Assembly: GCF_933775445.1 (NCBI RefSeq)
Contig: NC_065872.1
Coordinates: 24,304,001-24,368,000 of the forward strand
Length of the DNA: 64,000 bases
Origin: Argentina anserina
Lineage: Eukaryota; Streptophyta; Magnoliopsida; Rosales; Rosaceae
Reading direction: 5' to 3'
A model generated the notes under the pieces. That model was not told the DNA's origin, did no database searches, and saw only the letters and a list, made by a program, of their open reading frames with translations. A program made the position numbers and the translations under genes. Position 1 is the first letter of the stretch. Each line of letters begins with the position of its first letter. Shown here one piece after another: positions 59,473 through 64,000 of the stretch.

Positions 59473-60567
59473 TTAAGCTCCATTGGTGTATACTTCTCTG
59501 ACGATGTAAGGACCATCCCACTTTGACTTGAATTTGGAGCCAGACTTGTGCGTCATAATGATGGGTCTTCGTACAACAAGAACTAAATGATCAACTTGAA
59601 ATGACCGTGGTCGAACACCTTTGTTGAACACGTGTGACATCCGAGCTTGGTAGCATTCCCGGTGTTGTTGTGCATCAAGCCTCTTCTCATCCAAAGCTTC
59701 TAACTCTTAAAGGCACAACTTGACATTTTCCTCATTTGTGAGACCTTCTTGCAAAGCGATTCTCAATGATGGAATTTCTTTCTCTAATGGTAACACGGCT
59801 TCGACACCATAGACGAGAGAATAAGGTGTAGCATTTGTTGCCGTCTGATACGTCGTTTTATAAGCCCATAGAGCTTCGCCCAATTTCTCATGCCAATCCC
59901 TCTGCTTCTTGCTGACAGTTTTCTTCAGAATGTTACAAAGCGTTTTATTGAATGCTTCTGCCAAACCATTTGCCGGAGCGTTGTACATTGAAGAGAAGTG
60001 AAGCTTGAAGTGGAATTTTTTGCTTAACTTTTATGTTGCAGTATTCGAGAAGTACTTGGCGTTGTATGTGATGATGCACCGTGGTATACCATAGCGATGT
60101 ATAATGCTTCCCGTAATGAAGTCCACAATATTCTATTTCTTTATTTCTTTGAGCGGTATCACCTCTGCCCACTTTGAGAATGAATCCGTGGCTGCCAGAA
60201 TGTACATATGACCAGCCGATGATTTCAGAGTGATGGGTCTGATTGCATCCATTCCCCAGACATCGAATGGGTGCGAAGCAATTGTCAAATGCAACGGCTC
60301 AGGTGGCTGATGAATGAAGTTGGCATGAAACTCACAAGCTTGGCATTTCTGTGCATACTCCATCTAATCCTTGACCATGGTGGGCCAATAATACCCTAGT
60401 CGTCTTACTTGAAAATGTAACTTCGTTCCTGACTGATGTGCTTCACACACTCCAGAATGAACCTCTTCCATGGCTTTGACCGCTTCATCTTTTCCCAAGC
60501 ATCGAAGGAGTACTCCGTCAAATGACCTCAGATATAACATTTATTTGTAGTAGAGAAAGCGTGGTGC
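59473..60567 (-). pseudogene. Tat element 2 integrase
   Basis: Zinc-binding Cys pair (YAQKCQACEFHANF), catalytic core start FDVWGMDAI (Asp), SSAGHMYILAATDSFSKWAE, then after a degenerate stretch YNAPANGLAEAFNKTLCNIL (Glu in AEAFN present), LWAYKTTYQTATNATPYSLV, VEAVLPLEKEIPSLRIAL and the tail ECYQARMSHVFNKGVRPRSF, KFKSKWDGPYIV. Broken by stops and shifts near 60130, 59990 and 59700. Confidence 0.87.
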
Positions 60568-61326
60568 TCACCGCTTGATGGTCCACCTTTGCTTCGAATC
60601 TTCGGGAAACTTGTTGTGCTCAAGATAGTCGATAAAAGGATGCCTCCAATCTTCAATATCAATGGTGTAAACTGACACTACATGAGAACTGGCACACTGG
60701 AGTGAAGACTTTGTTGTCATGACCCACCTTTGGCAAATTGGGATGTCCAAAATTTCGTCTCCAGACAATGCCAAAGTTGCCGCCAAGTTTGCTAATGCGT
60801 CCGCCATTTGATTTTCTTTCTGTGGCACATGTATGAGTGTAACATTATCAAAGCCCTTCAAGAGTTGTGTGGCGAGTTGGAAATAAGGTACCAAATCTTC
60901 ATTCTTGACCTCGTAATTATTGAGCAGTTGATCAATCACTAACTTCGAGTCCCCATACACTTCGAGACTTTGGATTTCAATTTCTAACGTTGTTTGCAAT
61001 CACATGATCAACGCTTGGTACTCTACGACATTGTTGGAGCACAGTTCCCCAAGAGTGAAAGAATAAGACAATATCTGTTTTTGTGGAGAGACAAAGATAA
61101 CACCAGCCCCTGCCCCGTCTGCCTTAGATGAACCATCGAAAAACATCTTCCAAGTAGGGAGGACCTCTGCAAGGAAGACTTCCTCGTCCGGGAATTCATC
61201 TGAGATTTCCAAATCCGCTGGAATAAGGTGGTCTACCAGGAAGTTGGCCAATGCCTGTCCTTTCACTGCTTTAGCGGGCACATATACGATGTCGTATTGG
61301 TTCAATAGTAATGCCCACTTACCCAT
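60568..61326 (-). pseudogene. Tat element 2 archaeal-type RNase H
   Basis: WKMFFDGSSKADGAGAGVIF carries the first catalytic Asp; SNNVVEYQALIM the Glu; VYGDSKLVIDQLLNNYEV the second Asp; KENQMADALANLAATLAL the terminal block. This second RNase H is a hallmark of the Tat group. A stop at 61000-61002 divides it. Confidence 0.87.
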
Positions 61327-62430
61327 GCGCCCGGTTAGAACTGGTTTAGATAAAATGAACTTAACTGGATCGGCTCATGCCACCAAGTGCATAGTGTAAG
61401 CTTGCATGTAATGCCTCAACTTTTGAATGGCGAAGATGAGTGCAAAACACATCTTCTCTATCGGCAGATAATTTAGCTCAGGTCCGGTGAGGGTCCGAGT
61501 TAAGTAGTACAAGGCTTTCTACTTTTTGGCTTCATTTTCTTGGGCAAGAAGGGCCCTAAGTGATCTCTCTTGAGCTGCGATGTAAAGGATAAGAGGTTCC
61601 CGGCAATAGGTGCACCCAACATCGGAGGATTCGCCAGGTATTTCTTTATGCTCTCAAAGGCATTGCGACATGCTTCATCCCATACAAATGGAACATCTTT
61701 CTTCATGAGTCGACTGAATGGTTGGCAACGGCCCGCCAAGTTCGATATGAACCGTCTGATGACGACAAGCCGTCCTTGGAGACTTTTCAACTCGCGCAAA
61801 TTTCTTGGCACTAGCATTTCCTAGATGTCTTTAATTTTGGATTGGTCTACCTAGATGCCTCGGTGCTTCACGATGAATCTAATAAACTTTCCAGAACTGA
61901 CACCGAAGGCACACTTCAAAGGATTCATTTTTAACTGGTATTGGCGTAACCTGTCGAACACTCTTCGTACATCTTGCAGGTGATCACTTCTTTTCTTTGC
62001 TTTGACAACCAAATCATCAACATAGCACTCTACATACTGTCGAAAATTTTCTGCATAGCACGTTGGTACGTTGCACCGGCATTTTTTAACCTGAATGACA
62101 TGACCTTATAGCAAAACATTCATTTGGGAGTTCGAAATGGAGTGAGTTCCTCATCCTCCAAGGCCATCCTTATCTGATTGTAACCTGATGATCCGTCCAT
62201 GAATGACAAAGCCTCATGCCTGATTGTCGCATCCACCATGAGCTCTATGATTGGTAGAGGAAAATCATCTTTTGGACATGCCTCATTTAAGTAACGAAAG
62301 TCTACACAAACGCGGATGTGTCCGTTCTTCTTCTTGACATGAACAATATTTGCGATCCACTTGGGATATTGAACCTCTCTAATGAAGCTTGCGGCAATCA
62401 ACTTATCAACTTCTGCTTCGATTTGTTATG
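61327..62430 (-). pseudogene. Tat element 2 reverse transcriptase and first RNase H, 5' truncated
   Basis: Starts within RT (AASFIREVQYPKWIANIVHV), then VCVDFRYLNEACPKDDFPLP, LSFMDGSSGYNQIRMA, a stop near 62118-62120, the catalytic YVDDLVVKAKK in the next frame block, and RELKSLQGRL, RFISNLAGRCQPFSRLMKKD of the connection. The first RNase H (61650-61330) is badly eroded. Gag, protease and the 5' LTR are missing: similarity stops at about 62430. Confidence 0.85.
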
Positions 62431-64000
62431 TTCGAAACCATACAAATTTCTTGTGTCTACAGTACTTACCTTGAAGTTTCAGGCGTGAAAGGAAGGTTTT
62501 GATGTGGATCCAAAGTTGGATTACTTTAATAAAGAATGAACTTATTTAAGAGAGAAAGAGTGAAGGCTAGAATTTTAGCTTGAGAAACATTGGATGGTAA
62601 GTTTTCTATCGACTAAGGGAACTCTAGACTTGCATAATTTCTTATTTTGAAGTATGAAGAAAACTTGAGGCAGCTCACAACTATAAAGGCAAAGAAGGAA
62701 CACAAAAGTTCAATTCTCACCTACCATTCTCAATAATTAATATTTAGTGATGGTCTAGCTAGTTAGTGTGGTTTTTGGCAAAGAAAAAAAATAGTGTGTT
62801 TGGGGTAAAACATAAAAATAAATCATCTAGGTTCAAAACATATTGGCATAAGGATTATATATATATATATATATCTATGTGTGTAGATATAAAAAACACA
62901 TTTATATGTGTTATTCTAAAAAGTAAAGAAATTTAGTCTATTCATTTCATAAGGTTTTCAATATATTTGCACTATCTAATACTAATGTAATGCATAAAAG
63001 ATAATACTATTAGTATTAGTCTTAAACTTGATTACAAAGTATCGAGTATACGCAAAAATGTAAATAACGTATTCAAATCATGGTCTAATACTTACAAAAA
63101 GAAATTTTCTATCTTTGAAAGTATGTACCTTAGCATCATTGGTTTCTAAAGAGAAATATTAGAAGAAAATTTGAATTAATTCTAAGTTAATATTAGACGA
63201 TCAATCTCACGTAATTTAAACCAAAACATATTTTTAGAACAATTTTTATAAGTTAGTGATGCACGACTATGTTAACAACTCAAACTAAATTCAATAATTA
63301 TAACACTACTGTGATCATGATGATCATTGTGAGGTTTACTCACCTTAGCTCCCGCTGCGTCTTCTACTCAAAATAAGGAAGGCACTAGCTACCACAATCA
63401 CTCTATAACCAAGAAACAAGTACCTAATTCATATCAAGGTTGCAAGTCATTAACACCTGAGACACGACAACAATAAATTCAACCTAGAATCGCCAAACCT
63501 TTAACAACAACTAACTTACTCAAGAATTAACCTAACACATGTAAATGATCTATGTAAACGCTCGTATCGATGAGCACATCACAATAGAGTAAACCATTAC
63601 TCTGAAACATGACCCAACACACCGCCACACGCTGCCAACAGTGGCGGCACTGCCACTGTTCCGGTGACCACCAATGATTACCTAAATCTACCACCACAAT
63701 CTAAACAACATTTCTAACAACTTTCTAGTTGACACCAAAGTCTAAATCGAAGCCTAAACAGTCCAGTCAACGAAGAACATAAAATCGACACTATTCACAG
63801 ACCCTAGAACAAGAAATCGTCGATTCTCCTTTTGTATTTCGAAGTTCATAACTAATTATTCAGGAACCACATACATAAAAAAAACTCATCAGTTTATATA
63901 TCTAGAGAATACGAGGAGTGTTAGCTAGCTAGGGAGATCGATTTAATTTTGATATTACTACTTTCTAATTTGATTGAGTTAACTATTTAATCTGAATTAA
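62431..64000. other. LTR-like and AT-rich sequence to the window edge
   Basis: No gene. 'gaggtttactcacctt' (63332-63347) and the GC-rich stretch with 'cgccacacgctgcc' (63621-63634) have the order seen in chromovirus LTRs of this window (compare 37470-37480 and 37880-37950), so this may be another LTR, possibly the continuation of 53194-54840. An AT run lies at 62855-62874. Confidence 0.35.

Noticed and set aside
53194..64000. One LTR split by Tat element 2 (53194-54840 plus 62431-64000)
   Set aside because: Block order fits, but Tat 2 lacks its 5' part and no target duplication can be shown, so it is not asserted.

Overview
This is a repeat-dominated window from a flowering-plant nuclear genome, most likely a eudicot and perhaps a rosid; I cannot name the species. 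The evidence is several lineages of plant LTR retrotransposon (Athila, Tat, a Tekay-type chromovirus, Retrofit-type copia), hAT elements, and one intron-containing host gene of a plant-specific transcription-factor family. Nothing looks prokaryotic: there are no operons, CRISPR arrays or recognisable tRNA/rRNA genes.

Layout. 1-2763: decayed Ty1/copia element (+ strand) ending in a putative 3' LTR. That LTR is split by an Athila element (2764-16722, - strand) flanked by a perfect 5-bp target duplication. The Athila insertion is unusual: it reads LTR / full internal region / LTR / 1.17-kb fragment of internal region / partial LTR, i.e. a collapsed tandem dimer sharing one LTR. 16728-20966: AT-rich sequence without recognisable genes, with TC and GA microsatellites. 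20967-23305: copia pol pseudogene (- strand) with a putative short LTR. 23311-30900: 3' half of a Tat element (+ strand) carrying, in antisense, a multi-exon plant-mobile-domain (PMD) gene that is now broken. 31000-36430: a gene island with the only intact host gene, a six-exon MYB-CC transcription factor resembling MYR1/MYR2 (32662-34983). 36431-42785: 3' part of a Tekay-type chromovirus (- strand), fused at its truncated gag to a second copy of the copia fragment seen at position 1 (42786-44640). 44640-48058: mostly unassigned, with a 441-bp hAT-type MITE. 48059-53190: a chromovirus-type LTR whose ~52-bp minisatellite is interrupted by a 3.6-kb hAT transposon. 53194-64000: further LTR-like sequence and a second Tat element (- strand, about 54840-62430). 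Between its pol and its 3' LTR lie fragments of three unrelated host genes (LRRC40-like, XBAT31-like ankyrin, U11/U12-59K-like), all on the same strand, with no evident introns.

How it fits together: the window is a nest of insertions followed by deletions and illegitimate joins. All element genes seen carry stops or frameshifts, so none looks autonomous now. The MYB-CC gene is the one locus expected to make a working protein. The most unusual material is the host-gene chimera inside the Tat 3' region, the antisense PMD gene, the dimeric Athila insertion, and a row of four covarying small stem-loops in the Athila leader.
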